Positions 41,121 to 51,417 are shown, numbered from the stretch's first letter. The stretch is DNA of 64,000 bases from an uncultured Anaeroplasmataceae bacterium (GCA_910584005.1 CAJTXR010000006.1:40004-104003); one strand, 5' to 3'. The notes: a model not told the origin generated them from the letters alone. Program-made: numbers and translations.

Positions 41121-43442
41121 GTGGAACTAAAAGAAGGATTTATTATATGTAATTCGGAAGTAAAAGAGCTCATCTTAAAGCAAGAGAAAGATTTTAAAAA
41201 CTATATTTTTTTGAGTTTGGAAGAGTTAAAAGAAAAATTGATATTCAAACTTAAAAAAAGAGCTATATTTGAATTAATGAAAAAATATCATTGCTCCTAT
41301 TCTTTAGCAAAAGAATATTGTAGTGCATTATATTGGATTAAGGATCAATTTTATAATCATCCTAAATTAGACAGTTTAGTTTCTATGTATCATTTTTTAG
41401 AGGAACAAGAATGCATTCTTCATGATGATTTATTTTTATTTCGATTAAAACAATTTCCTGTGACTTTTTTAGATCCAATTACCTCTTTAGAATACCAAAA
41501 AATAAAAACTATTGTAAAACAGTATACGGAGGTATATGAAATTCAATTGAGTAAAGAACAAAGGCTTCCTCAAGTATTTGAATTTCAAACCATTGCTGAA
41601 GAGGCACAGTTTGTTTGTAATCAAATCAAATTTCTACTAAGACAAGGCGTTTCTGCTCAACAAATTTATATTTTCAATGCAGATGATGATTATTCTTTTC
41701 TTTTTCATCGGATGGCTAAAAATTATGGAATAAGTTTTAATTTCCCTGCTTCCAAAAATATAGTATCCAATCCAACGATCCAGGCCTTTTTAGAGGAAGC
41801 AAATCACTGCACTCTAATTTCTGATGCTTTAAAGCATTTACCAAAGGATACTTATTTTTACCAAAAAATAATTGATATTTTAAATTTATATGAGCTTAGT
41901 AATTCTAATAGCAAAGAGGTTCTTCCCTTTTTAATAGAAGTGTTAAAGGAAGAATCTTATCCGGTCAAGCAGTATGTTGATGGAGTTCATATTTTTTCTT
42001 CTTTTTTTGATGTATCTGATATTAATTATGTATTTTATGTAGGATTTAACTTAGATAGTTCTCCGAAAGTAATAAAAGAAGATGGCTTTTTAAATGATGA
42101 GGTTTTAAATCTTTTAAAGATATCTAATACATCAACTAAAAATAAATTAGAAAAAGAACGATTGATTCAGTTTCTTCAAACAACGAAACATATTTTTCTT
42201 TCTTATAAACTCCACAAAGGAAATGAAGATTGTTTTGCCTCTTTACTTGTTCAAGAGTTAAAGTTAAAAAAGGAATCAAAAGAATATGAATTTGGTTTAT
42301 CAAAAAAAGAAGATGATTTAAAATTATGCTGTTTATTTGATGAATATTTAAAATATAAAAATAAAAATGCTGCTTTAGAAAAATATAAATTAAACGGGAT
42401 TTCTTATCAAACTTATGATCATAGATTTAAAGGAATTCATCCAAATATTTTACAAAATCGTTTTGCTGAAAAAAAATTAAAATTGGCTTACTCCAATGTA
42501 AAACTTTATTTTGCTTGTCCTTTTGGATATTACGCAGATCGTATACTTGGCTTAAATGAATTCAAACCCCAAATGGCAGCAAGATTAGGTACATTTGCTC
42601 ATGCGGTGTTAGAGGATAGTTATCATGATGATTTCCAATTTGAAGAATCAATAAAAAAGCACCATCTAGAAAATAGGTGTGATGCCAAAGATGACTTTTT
42701 CTTTACTCAAATGACGAATGTGCTTAGAAATTTGATTGACTTCAATAAAAATCATGAGAAGACATCCGACTTAAAAACAATCCAAACAGAAGAACATATC
42801 ATAGTAGAAAAAGATTTGTTTTCATTTGAAGGCTATATTGATAAGCTCATGTATACAATAGAGAACAATGAAGTGTATGCAGCTATTGTTGATTATAAAA
42901 CAGGAGCGGATATTGTATCTTTAGATAATATAGAAGATGGCTTTCATTTACAATTGCCTTCTTATATGTATTTATTACATCATTATGCCCCATTTAAAAA
43001 TTTTAAGATTCATATTATTGGAATTTATCTGCAAAAGGTGAATATTGTTATTTTTAATAATAAATCAAGTGTAGATGCTCAAATTGCCAAAAATTTTCGA
43101 TTAGAAGGATATACGGTTGCTGATCCAAAACAAATTCTTAAATTGGATCCTACATTTGAAAATAGTACTTATATAAAATCCTTAGGAACAACTCAGAGTG
43201 GTTTTCGTAGTTATTCTAAGGTGTTTCCAGAGGAAAAACAAGAAGAAATGATACAGTTGGTGGATACGCTTATTACGACTGCGGCAGATCAAATTCTTAA
43301 AGGCGAATTTGCGATTGCCCCCAAACGAATTAAAGATAAAAATGAATCGTGTACTTTTTGTAAATACAAAGATGTTTGTTTTATGGAATATTCTGATGAA
43401 GTGGAGTTGAAATATAAGCCTTTTGGAAAGGAGGAGGAATAG
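41121..43442 (+). CDS. addB: Helicase-nuclease subunit AddB/RexB, short form
   Basis: Non-motor subunit of the AddAB double-strand break repair complex, here 773 residues against about 1150 in Bacillus. A PD-(D/E)xK nuclease is at the C-terminus with the core AAIVDYKTGADI (about residue 590) and a preceding GTFAHAVLEDSYHDD. Four cysteines that would hold the [4Fe-4S] cluster appear as one in YFACPFGYYA and three in CTFCKYKDVC. I see no Walker A motif in the N-terminal part, as in streptococcal RexB. The start is GTG 41121 after AAGGGGTGAGG. addA begins three bases after the stop. Confidence 0.85.
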   Translation: MELKEGFIICNSEVKELILKQEKDFKNYIFLSLEELKEKLIFKLKKRAIFELMKKYHCSYSLAKEYCSALYWIKDQFYNHPKLDSLVSMYHFLEEQECILHDDLFLFRLKQFPVTFLDPITSLEYQKIKTIVKQYTEVYEIQLSKEQRLPQVFEFQTIAEEAQFVCNQIKFLLRQGVSAQQIYIFNADDDYSFLFHRMAKNYGISFNFPASKNIVSNPTIQAFLEEANHCTLISDALKHLPKDTYFYQKIIDILNLYELSNSNSKEVLPFLIEVLKEESYPVKQYVDGVHIFSSFFDVSDINYVFYVGFNLDSSPKVIKEDGFLNDEVLNLLKISNTSTKNKLEKERLIQFLQTTKHIFLSYKLHKGNEDCFASLLVQELKLKKESKEYEFGLSKKEDDLKLCCLFDEYLKYKNKNAALEKYKLNGISYQTYDHRFKGIHPNILQNRFAEKKLKLAYSNVKLYFACPFGYYADRILGLNEFKPQMAARLGTFAHAVLEDSYHDDFQFEESIKKHHLENRCDAKDDFFFTQMTNVLRNLIDFNKNHEKTSDLKTIQTEEHIIVEKDLFSFEGYIDKLMYTIENNEVYAAIVDYKTGADIVSLDNIEDGFHLQLPSYMYLLHHYAPFKNFKIHIIGIYLQKVNIVIFNNKSSVDAQIAKNFRLEGYTVADPKQILKLDPTFENSTYIKSLGTTQSGFRSYSKVFPEEKQEEMIQLVDTLITTAADQILKGEFAIAPKRIKDKNESCTFCKYKDVCFMEYSDEVELKYKPFGKEEE

Positions 43443-43444
43443 GT

Positions 43445-46400
43445 ATGGGTTGGACAGAGTCACAAAAACAAGCCATCTATAAGCGTGGGACTAATATTAT
43501 TGTATCTGCGGGTGCTGGTTCTGGGAAAACAGCGGTACTATCCGAGCGAATTTTACAATTCTGCTTAAATGGACATGATATCAGAAATGTTTTGGTTTTA
43601 ACTTTTACAAAGGCTGCGGCTCAAGAAATGAAAGAACGAATTCGTAAAAAACTTATGGAGAATCATTTGTTTGAACAGGCAGGATACATGGATAGTGCTT
43701 ATATAACTACTTTTGATGCCTATAGTTTAGCATTAGTTAAAAAGTATTACTATCAAATCAATATTGAAAAAAACATTCAAATCATTGATCAAGCCCTTTT
43801 AGAAGTTAAAAAACAAGAAATTGTGGATTCGATTTTTAAAAAATTATATGAAGAAAAAAATCCTCGTTTTTTTATGTTACTCGAAAAATATGCCAAACAA
43901 AATGATAAAATGATTCAAAATATGATTTTAACTCTCTTTTCTAAGATTGAACTTTTAGTGGATGAAGAGCACTATTTTAAAACATATGAAGATACTTATC
44001 ATAATGAGTCATTTTATGATCAAGTTGTAAAAGAATATGAGGCTATATCGTTAGCCTCTATTCATGATTTACAAAGGGAACTCAATTCTTTAGCTGAACT
44101 GGCAAGTAGAGATTCAGAAAGTGAGGATTTATGCCAGTGGGTAAACCAGCTTCTTCAAATTCAAGTTCATTCATATGAAGAAGCATATTCATTTATCCAT
44201 CAAATTCGATTTCCTCGTAAAAAAGAAAAGGCATCTATTGCTGTTGGGGATCAAAAAACCATTTGTTCTGATTTGGTAAAGAAAATTAAACTAGAGTATT
44301 TTTCTAAATATATCACATTAAAAGAAGCAAAAGAAGAACTTTATTCCATCCAAGATGATGTTTTATATCTTCTTTCTTTGGTACGAGAATTAAAATCAGA
44401 GTTAATGGAATACAAATATCAAATTATGGCGTTTGATTATATGGATATTGCAAAAATGGCCATTCATTTAGTCCGCGATTTTCCAAATATTCAACTGGAA
44501 ATTCAAAATTCTTTTGAAGAAATTTTAATCGATGAATACCAAGACACCTCAGATATACAAGAGGCTTTTATATCTTTGATTTCCAATTATAACTGCTATA
44601 TGGTGGGAGATATTAAACAATCCATTTATCGATTTAGAAATGCAAATCCTTATATATTTAAAAAGAAGTATCAAGAGTATAGTAGAAGAATGGATGGCAT
44701 AAAAATTGATTTAAAAGAAAATTTTAGAAGTCGAAAGGAAGTACTGAACAATATAAATATGATTTTTTCTTTCTTAATGACTTTAGAACAAGGAGATGCT
44801 GATTATCAAAAGGATCATCGGATGCAGTATGGACTAAAGGGATATGAACAACAGATTTCTCCTTATTCCTATGATATGGAAGTATTAAGCTACACTTCAT
44901 CCTTAAAGTATTCTGATGTGGAAACAGAAGCATTTATTTGTGCGAATAAAATAAAAAAATTAATGTCTTCTAATTTATTAGTTTTTAAGAATAATGCGTA
45001 TGTTCCTTTAGAGTATCAAGATATCGCAATTTTAATGGACAAGACAAAGCATTTTGTAACTTTTAAAAAAATCTTTGACTACTGTAAAATTCCTTTATCC
45101 ATTGATGCTGATTTGGATTTAACAAGCTCTATTTTACCGAAATTGTTTGCGAATATATTATGTTTAATACTAGGTGTAAAAAAAGAAAAAAAGGAGATTT
45201 CTTATTTTCATGCCTTAGCAAGTATTGCTAGAAGTTTTCTTTGTTCTTATGATGAAACCTTAGTCTATGAAATGATTCATAACAATAAAGAAAATGAATT
45301 AATTTCTAAAATTATTCGTTTACATGAAAAAATGAATGAAATCAGTTTGACGGATTTATTCTATGAAATCATAAATGAATTTAATCTATATGATAAGCTC
45401 TCTTTAATTGGAGATGTTAACAATTCACTGGTGGTGCTCGAGTATATTTATTCTATTTTTAAAACAATGCAAGAGGTTAATATGAATATTGAAGAGACAT
45501 ATCAATATTTAGAATCTGTATTTGAAAATGGAATAAATTTAAAATACAAGCCAACTAGTACAGCTCAAAATAGTGTTCATATGATGACAATTCATAAATC
45601 TAAGGGATTAGAATTTGCTTTCTGTTTCTTCCCTATGCTTTCCTCTTTATTCAATAAAACTGAAATGAAGGAATCGTTTGGATTGTCAAGTACATATGGA
45701 ATATACCTTCCTTATTCGGATGAAACGAGCAGTAATACTATTATCAAAACATTAGCAAAAGAAGAAATAAAAAAATTTGATTTTTCCGAAAAAATTCGTT
45801 TATTTTATGTGGCATTAACGCGGGCAAGAGAAAAAATCTTTTTAATATCAAAAGAAGAGGATAAGAAAGATAATAGAAATCTATCTTCCTTCAATCAAAT
45901 CATTCTTTCCTTAGACTTTATGAATTCTTATCGTAAAAATGTAGATTTAGAAACTCTTTTGATGTCTAAAGATTATCAAAAATCAAATTTTGAAACGATT
46001 GAACGAGGAGAAGAAAGAGAGTACATAGAAGAAAATTATGAGAGTATCATCGCAAATAAAACTCATATTTCTAAAGAATTGGTGGAATTAACAGATTCAA
46101 ATTTAAAACGGGCAATAGAACTAGGAGAGAAATTTCATGAATGCTTAGAAGTGCTAGATTTTAAAAAGAATACAATAGAAGATTTACCTGTAGATGAATT
46201 TATGAAACAAACCCTTCATGCAGTTTTAAAAACAGAACCCTTCTTAAAAATTGCTTCTGCAAAAACATATCATGAGCATGAATTTTATTATGAGGAATAT
46301 CATGGAATTATAGACCTTTTATGTGAGTATGATGATCATATTGATATTATTGATTATAAGTTATCGAATGTTGAAAATGAAGCCTATATTCATCAGTTAG

Positions 46401-46495
46401 AGATATATAGAAGGTATGTAACCTCTATAAGCAATAAGCCCGTATCCTGTTATCTTTTATCCATTTTAAAACAAGAGGTTAAAAAGGTATTTTAA
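43445..46495 (+). CDS. addA: Helicase-nuclease subunit AddA
   Basis: Motor and nuclease subunit of AddAB, 1016 residues. UvrD-type helicase motifs are Q-motif WTESQKQAI, Walker A VSAGAGSGKTAVL, motif Ia VLTFTKAAAQEM, Walker B LIDEYQDTS, MVGDIKQSIYRFR and motif VI FYVALTRAREKI. The C-terminal PD-(D/E)xK nuclease shows EHEFYYEEYHGIIDLLCEY and IDIIDYKLS. It has GGAGGAAT upstream and is coupled to addB. The complex processes double-strand ends and loads RecA, also encoded in this window. Confidence 0.95.
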   Translation: MGWTESQKQAIYKRGTNIIVSAGAGSGKTAVLSERILQFCLNGHDIRNVLVLTFTKAAAQEMKERIRKKLMENHLFEQAGYMDSAYITTFDAYSLALVKKYYYQINIEKNIQIIDQALLEVKKQEIVDSIFKKLYEEKNPRFFMLLEKYAKQNDKMIQNMILTLFSKIELLVDEEHYFKTYEDTYHNESFYDQVVKEYEAISLASIHDLQRELNSLAELASRDSESEDLCQWVNQLLQIQVHSYEEAYSFIHQIRFPRKKEKASIAVGDQKTICSDLVKKIKLEYFSKYITLKEAKEELYSIQDDVLYLLSLVRELKSELMEYKYQIMAFDYMDIAKMAIHLVRDFPNIQLEIQNSFEEILIDEYQDTSDIQEAFISLISNYNCYMVGDIKQSIYRFRNANPYIFKKKYQEYSRRMDGIKIDLKENFRSRKEVLNNINMIFSFLMTLEQGDADYQKDHRMQYGLKGYEQQISPYSYDMEVLSYTSSLKYSDVETEAFICANKIKKLMSSNLLVFKNNAYVPLEYQDIAILMDKTKHFVTFKKIFDYCKIPLSIDADLDLTSSILPKLFANILCLILGVKKEKKEISYFHALASIARSFLCSYDETLVYEMIHNNKENELISKIIRLHEKMNEISLTDLFYEIINEFNLYDKLSLIGDVNNSLVVLEYIYSIFKTMQEVNMNIEETYQYLESVFENGINLKYKPTSTAQNSVHMMTIHKSKGLEFAFCFFPMLSSLFNKTEMKESFGLSSTYGIYLPYSDETSSNTIIKTLAKEEIKKFDFSEKIRLFYVALTRAREKIFLISKEEDKKDNRNLSSFNQIILSLDFMNSYRKNVDLETLLMSKDYQKSNFETIERGEEREYIEENYESIIANKTHISKELVELTDSNLKRAIELGEKFHECLEVLDFKKNTIEDLPVDEFMKQTLHAVLKTEPFLKIASAKTYHEHEFYYEEYHGIIDLLCEYDDHIDIIDYKLSNVENEAYIHQLEIYRRYVTSISNKPVSCYLLSILKQEVKKVF

Positions 46496-46496
46496 T

Positions 46497-46979
46497 ATGC
46501 AACTGAAAAAACATAGCTTTGAGGTAGTTATAGATTCTGCTTCTAAAATTTTAATTTTGGGCTCATTGCCTTCTACGATATCCGTAGAGCGAGGATTTTA
46601 TTATATGCATCCTCAAAACCGTTTTTGGAAAATATTATCTTCCCTATATTCTGAAGATGCTTATACAATGAATATAGAGGAAAAAAAGAGATTTATATTA
46701 AAACATCATTTAGCTTTATATGATGTGATTGAATCATGTAGAATTGAAAATTCAAGTGATCAAAGCATTTGTGACGTTAAGGTTCAGGACCTTCACAAAT
46801 TGTTGATGTCTTACCCAATAGAACGGGTTGTATTAAATGGAGATAAGGCGTATTCTTTATTTATAAAGTATTACCCTAACTATAAGGATATCGCAGTGAA
46901 GGTGCCATCGACAAGTTCAGCAAATGCGGGGTATTCATTAGAAAAACTAATAGAGTTTTGGAGAAAAGCGTTATTTTGA
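46497..46979 (+). CDS. DNA-deoxyinosine glycosylase (hypoxanthine-DNA glycosylase family)
   Basis: 160 residues of the uracil-DNA glycosylase superfamily, subgroup removing hypoxanthine from DNA. The first strand and motif ILILGSLPSTISVERGFYY, then MHPQNRFWKIL, and the C-terminal VPSTSSANAGYSLEKL are the typical features of this group. It starts one base after the addA stop, forming a repair-gene string with addB-addA. Confidence 0.8.
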   Translation: MQLKKHSFEVVIDSASKILILGSLPSTISVERGFYYMHPQNRFWKILSSLYSEDAYTMNIEEKKRFILKHHLALYDVIESCRIENSSDQSICDVKVQDLHKLLMSYPIERVVLNGDKAYSLFIKYYPNYKDIAVKVPSTSSANAGYSLEKLIEFWRKALF

Positions 46980-47046
46980 TTTCATTTCTATTGTCTTACT
47001 TAAAAAAATATAGTAGCATTATAACAAGAGATAAGGAGGGATTCTT

Positions 47047-47547
47047 ATGGAATATTATCGTTGTGGAAAAATTTTAACCACGCATGGAATAAAAGGAGAT
47101 GTCAAGGTTCAAGTATTTTCCGATTTTAATCGATTTGAAAAAGGGAGCCGGATATATATTAAGCATCAAGAGGAATACATCCCTGTCAATGTGAGCCATT
47201 CTACTGATTTTGGGAAATATTTACTTGTTCATTTTGAGGGAATAAATGATTGTAATTTGGTAAAAAAGTATCATTTGGATGATTTATATATAACGGAAGA
47301 AGATCGTATAGACGAACTCCAAGAAGATGAATACTATTATAGTGATTTAATTGGATTACCTGTATTTAACCAAGAGGGTATAGAACGAGGAATAGTCAAG
47401 GAAATTAAAGAGCTTCCGCAATGTGATTATTTGTATATCACATATAAAGGGAAAAATTTCTATGTTCCGTTTTTAAATGAATTTATCTTAGAAGTCAGTG
47501 ATAAAATCGTTCTAAAGGAAGTTGAAGGATTATTTTATGAAAATTAA
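47047..47547 (+). CDS. rimM: Ribosome maturation factor RimM
   Basis: 166 residues helping 30S subunit maturation near the head, binding ribosomal protein S19. The N-terminal RimM barrel starts YYRCGKILTTHGIKGDVKVQ and is followed by a PRC-barrel (SDLIGLPVFNQEG to VPFLNEFI). The Shine-Dalgarno is AAGGAGGG. trmD overlaps its end by 11 bases, the conserved rimM-trmD arrangement. A plausible promoter (TTACTT-N18-TATAAC) lies just upstream. Confidence 0.95.
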   Translation: MEYYRCGKILTTHGIKGDVKVQVFSDFNRFEKGSRIYIKHQEEYIPVNVSHSTDFGKYLLVHFEGINDCNLVKKYHLDDLYITEEDRIDELQEDEYYYSDLIGLPVFNQEGIERGIVKEIKELPQCDYLYITYKGKNFYVPFLNEFILEVSDKIVLKEVEGLFYEN

Positions 47548-48265
47548 AATATTGACTTTATTTCCCCAAATGATAGAAGGAATTTTTAAAGAATCCATTT
47601 TAAAGCGAGCGATTGATAAAGGCGTTTGCAGTGTAGAGTTAATTGATATTCGTAATTTTTCTTTAGACAAACATCATCATGTAGATGATACGCCATATGG
47701 TGGTGGAGCAGGGATGATTTTGGCATGTGATGTTGTAGATCGAGCAATTACAGCTTCAGCAACGGAAGATTCATATAAAATCTTAATGACACCTCAGGGA
47801 AGACCCTATTCCCAACAGATTGCAAGAGAGCTGGCATTAAAAAAGGAATTAGTACTTGTTTGTGGTCACTATGAAGGATTTGATGAACGAATTCGGTCTT
47901 ATGTAGATGATGAGATCTCCATCGGTGATTTTATATTAACCGGTGGAGAGCTTGCCGCTACTGTATTATGTGATAGTATTATCCGCTTATTAGAGCACAC
48001 TATAAGAAAAGAAAGCTATGAGGATGATTCATTTTCTAACGGACTTTTAGAATACCCACAATATACTAGACCCGTAGAATATAAGGGAAGTAAGGTTCCT
48101 GAGGTTTTAGTAAATGGAAATCATAAGCTAATTAGAGAATTTCGGCTTAAAGAATCCTTACGAAGAACATACTTAAGACGTTTTGATTTATTAAAGGATA
48201 GAAGTTTAACGAAGGAAGAAGAAAAATTATTAAAAGAGATCCAGGCGGAATTAGGAGAAGATTAG
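47537..48265 (+). CDS. trmD: tRNA (guanine-N1)-methyltransferase
   Basis: Methylates G37 of tRNAs reading CNN codons, preventing frameshifts. 242 residues with the trefoil-knot signature: KILTLFPQMIEG, DDTPYGGGAGMIL, LVCGHYEGFDERI and SIGDFILTGGELAA. ATG 47537 has AAGGA upstream and gives the expected N-terminus; an in-frame TTG at 47522 is discounted. rplS, often next, is not present here. Confidence 0.97.
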   Translation: MKIKILTLFPQMIEGIFKESILKRAIDKGVCSVELIDIRNFSLDKHHHVDDTPYGGGAGMILACDVVDRAITASATEDSYKILMTPQGRPYSQQIARELALKKELVLVCGHYEGFDERIRSYVDDEISIGDFILTGGELAATVLCDSIIRLLEHTIRKESYEDDSFSNGLLEYPQYTRPVEYKGSKVPEVLVNGNHKLIREFRLKESLRRTYLRRFDLLKDRSLTKEEEKLLKEIQAELGED

Positions 48266-48272
48266 AATATAT

Positions 48273-48905
48273 ATGGATTTTTTAAGAAAATATTTGAATG
48301 ATCCTTGTGGGACGGCGAGCTTACCCTATTGGAAATTAGAAAAAACTTCTATTCCGAATAATATGCTCATCCTTCATGATAAAAAATACACAAAATCTAT
48401 GTATGAAAATTATCAGGATGAACCCTATTTTCGTTTGTATCATTCTTTAAAAAATATTAGAAAACCTTTAAACGATTCGGTTGAAATTCTTTATGGAGTA
48501 TCTGATATAAATGATTTTGTGAAAAATATTAATGAAAGCTATATTGACATTAGAGTAACAAAATGGGATTTAGAAAAATATAAAGAATTCTTTGTGTTTT
48601 GTTCTGATTTATGGATTTTATTAAAAGATAAAGCATCAGGAACTATTATCGGTAGTGGTATAGCATGCTTAGATTATAAAATTAAAGAAGGAAGCATTGA
48701 ATGGGTACAGGTGCTTCCCCAATATCGAAATCATGGCTTTGGACAGCTTATTGTAAACACCTTGCTTTCTAAAATGGCAGGAACTGCTGATTTTGCTACT
48801 GTATCGGGGAAACAAAATGATTCCAATTCTCCTCTTGAGATGTATAGAAAATGTGGGTTTACGGGAAATGATATTTGGCATATTCTTACGAAAAGAAATC
48901 TTTAG
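48273..48905 (+). CDS. GNAT family N-acetyltransferase
   Basis: 210 residues. The acetyl-CoA-binding motif A is WVQVLPQYRNHGFGQLIVN (about residues 150-168), followed by MYRKCGFTG. The N-terminal 100 residues are unlike common GNATs (DFLRKYLNDPCGTASLPYWK), a form seen in uncharacterised acetyltransferases of Bacillota. Substrate unknown. It lies seven bases after trmD and ends in a terminator. Confidence 0.8.
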   Translation: MDFLRKYLNDPCGTASLPYWKLEKTSIPNNMLILHDKKYTKSMYENYQDEPYFRLYHSLKNIRKPLNDSVEILYGVSDINDFVKNINESYIDIRVTKWDLEKYKEFFVFCSDLWILLKDKASGTIIGSGIACLDYKIKEGSIEWVQVLPQYRNHGFGQLIVNTLLSKMAGTADFATVSGKQNDSNSPLEMYRKCGFTGNDIWHILTKRNL

Positions 48906-48933
48906 TGATTGCACATAGGATTTCTTTTTTTGT
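48893..48933 (+). terminator. Terminator after the acetyltransferase gene
   Basis: AAAGAAATC and GATTTCTTT pair around an 18-base loop, followed by TTTTTG; the stop codon is just inside the loop. Confidence 0.65.
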
Positions 48934-48963
48934 TTTAGGGACATACTATTATCGGTGGTCTTT

Positions 48964-49734
48964 ATGATTTCTAAGATTTATCATTTTATAAGTGATAAAA
49001 AAATACCTACATTGGCAAGTGCAATTGCATTTCACTTTATTATGAATGGAGGTTCTTTTTTGTTTTTATTTATTATTTTATCGGGCCTTTTTTCAAATTC
49101 TTTTCAAGAAATTATTTTAAAAACCTTTGAAGATGGTAAATTAAAAGATTTAATCATGTATTTTTTTGATTATCAGAATAATATTTCTTATTCAATACTG
49201 CTTGTCATTACAAGTCTTTATTCTGCATCATCTTTATATTATCATTTGATTGGCATTGTAGAATATATAACAGAATCCACTTATCCCATTAGTATTTCTA
49301 AGCGAATTATATCCATAGGGATAACGATTTTATATTTAATTGGATTGAATATTTTTACTTTAGTTGCCACAGAGCTTATCGTATTACTCAATTACTTTTT
49401 TGTTGTTTTATCTTTTTTATTAATTCTTTTAATTTTTATTCTTACGACTTATTTTATTCAAGTGATTAGTCTACACACATACAAAATTAAAGATGTCTAT
49501 TTGGGGATTTTATTTACGACAGGCTATTTTATTTTGTTTTCGATTGGTTTTGGTATTTATTTAAAATTATTTTCAAATTTTAAGATTGTTTATGGAATCT
49601 TATCTTTTTTTATCATTTTATTTTTTTATATTTATATCGTTTGTATTGGCGTTTTACTTGGAATCAATTTAAATCATTTAAACATAAAAAAGAAGAAATT
49701 GTCGAAAAATATAATTGAGGAGGTGAAAGAATGA
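48964..49734 (+). CDS. YihY/BrkB-family membrane protein
   Basis: 256 residues with six hydrophobic helices. The opening IPTLASAIAFHFIMNGGSFLF is the family signature (virulence factor BrkB / YihY). Function is not established; the earlier RNase BN label was shown to be wrong for the E. coli member. ATG 48964 follows GGTGG. The gene overlaps the polysaccharide deacetylase gene as ATGA. A SigG-like -10 (CATACTA, 48942-48948) lies upstream, but its -35 partner is poor. Confidence 0.8.
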   Translation: MISKIYHFISDKKIPTLASAIAFHFIMNGGSFLFLFIILSGLFSNSFQEIILKTFEDGKLKDLIMYFFDYQNNISYSILLVITSLYSASSLYYHLIGIVEYITESTYPISISKRIISIGITILYLIGLNIFTLVATELIVLLNYFFVVLSFLLILLIFILTTYFIQVISLHTYKIKDVYLGILFTTGYFILFSIGFGIYLKLFSNFKIVYGILSFFIILFFYIYIVCIGVLLGINLNHLNIKKKKLSKNIIEEVKE

Positions 49735-50465
49735 GGAAGTATATCTTGTTTTTTATGCTAGGATTGTTTTTATGCATAGGGATTCAAGGGAGTGCATATG
49801 GGTTTGGACTCATTAATAAGGAAGGAGTTCGGCCAGATGCTGGAAAGTATAAGTCGATTATTGAACAAAATGATGGAGTATATATCGGTGAAGATAAAAA
49901 AGAGCTTTATTTGACTTTTGATTGCGGGTATGAAAATGGACATACACAGGCGATATTGGATACTTTAAAAAAGACGGATACAAAAGCAATATTTTTTATC
50001 ACGGGGCATTACCTTACTTCAGCTAAGGAGCTTGTTAAAGAAATGGTTGCGGATGGACATTTAATTGGAAATCACACCTATCATCATAAAGATTTTCCTG
50101 CTTGTACTAATGAATATATTTTATCCGATATCCAACAATTAGAACGGCAGTTTAAAGAAGAAATTGGCGTTGAAATGTCAAAATATGTTCGCCCTCCTAG
50201 AGGAGAATTTGATGAGAGAAGCTTAAAATGTTTGAAAGACAATGGGTATAAATCTGTATTTTGGTCCCTTGCATATGTGGATTGGCATAAGGATAAATTC
50301 AATGGCAATCAATATAGCTATCATCAGGTAATGAAACGGATTCATAATGGGGCCATCCTTCTAATGCATACGGTTTCTAAGGATAATGCTGTAGACTTAG
50401 AGCAAATAATAAATCAATTAAAAAATGATGGATATGTTTTTAAATCTATTCAGAATGTGATATAA
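49731..50465 (+). CDS. pdaA: Polysaccharide deacetylase, PdaA-type sporulation enzyme
   Basis: Exported NodB-fold deacetylase of 244 residues with an N-terminal signal segment (YILFFMLGLFLCIGIQGSAYG). NodB motifs: LTFDCGYENGHT, HLIGNHTYHH (metal His), RPPRGEFDE and LLMHTVSKDN near the end. This pattern matches PdaA, which removes acetyl groups from MurNAc during muramic delta-lactam formation in the spore cortex. Shine-Dalgarno GAGGAGGTG. Its presence fits the other sporulation genes. The first NodB Asp pair reads D-C rather than D-D, as in many PdaA proteins. Confidence 0.88.
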   Translation: MRKYILFFMLGLFLCIGIQGSAYGFGLINKEGVRPDAGKYKSIIEQNDGVYIGEDKKELYLTFDCGYENGHTQAILDTLKKTDTKAIFFITGHYLTSAKELVKEMVADGHLIGNHTYHHKDFPACTNEYILSDIQQLERQFKEEIGVEMSKYVRPPRGEFDERSLKCLKDNGYKSVFWSLAYVDWHKDKFNGNQYSYHQVMKRIHNGAILLMHTVSKDNAVDLEQIINQLKNDGYVFKSIQNVI

Positions 50466-50484
50466 TACATTTGAGGTATAGAGT

Positions 50485-51417
50485 ATGGCTTTTAATTTTA
50501 TGGTTGCATCAGACGATGCTATGGCATTAGAAAATAAAATAGAAGAAATCAAAAAAGGGTATGGAATAACTTCTGAAACTGTAGTTTATAATCTGAATGA
50601 TGAAGGAGTTTACGCTTTAGTTGATGAACTTTCTACTGTATCTTTATTTGAAGATACTAAATTTGTAGTTGCTAAAGGTGGAGAATATCTTTTAGGAAAA
50701 GATGATGCCGCAATGAAAGAATTATATAAAGTGATGAATCAACAAAGTAGCTCTAATGTATTGGTGATCACTTTTTTAGGAACGTATCATTTGCAAGATG
50801 AAACCTTCCAAAAATTAAGACGGTTTTCTTCCTTTTTTGAAATCAAATCAGATCCACAGCAGTGGGATAAGTATATTTTAGAAACGTTTCAAAAAGAAGG
50901 ATATCAAATTGATTCTGATGCGATTCAATTATTAACTAGCTATACAGAAAGTCTTTCACATTTACGTTGCTATATGGATCAACTCTTTGCTTTTAAATAT
51001 GATGAAAAGAGCGTATCTTCTGAAGATATTTTAAAAATAGTTACAAGACCATTAGATGATAATATTTATGCCTTAATAGAGGCGGTATTGGCAAATGATA
51101 AGAAACTGATGCTGAAAGGGTATCAGGATATGAAGCTAAGAAGTATGCAGGCAAGCACATTAATATCTTTGTTACTAAACAAATTTCAAGAAATGTATAA
51201 TGTTTTTTTACTTTTAAAGTCTGGATGGAATCAAGCATCAATTTCTGAATTATTCAATATTTCTTCTGGTAGAGCATATTATATGATTAAAAATGCGAAG
51301 GCGTATTCTTTAGAACGGATTGATAAACATTTAAAGGAATTGAATGAACTTGATTTTAAAATAAAAACAGGTAAAATAAATGCTGATTTAGGTGTGGAAA
51401 TGTACTTTCTAAGATAG
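50485..51417 (+). CDS. holA: DNA polymerase III subunit delta
   Basis: 310 residues. The clamp-loader subunit that opens the sliding clamp. Divergent as usual, but the layout of an N-terminal domain with FMVASDDAMALENKIEEIK, the phrase VYALVDELSTVSLFEDTKFVV, the block TFQKLRRFSSFFEIK, then LTSYTESLSHLRCYMDQLFAF and DDNIYALIEAVLAND, is the HolA pattern. rpsT follows two kilobases on, as in many Bacillota. A terminator follows at once. Confidence 0.9.
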   Translation: MAFNFMVASDDAMALENKIEEIKKGYGITSETVVYNLNDEGVYALVDELSTVSLFEDTKFVVAKGGEYLLGKDDAAMKELYKVMNQQSSSNVLVITFLGTYHLQDETFQKLRRFSSFFEIKSDPQQWDKYILETFQKEGYQIDSDAIQLLTSYTESLSHLRCYMDQLFAFKYDEKSVSSEDILKIVTRPLDDNIYALIEAVLANDKKLMLKGYQDMKLRSMQASTLISLLLNKFQEMYNVFLLLKSGWNQASISELFNISSGRAYYMIKNAKAYSLERIDKHLKELNELDFKIKTGKINADLGVEMYFLR

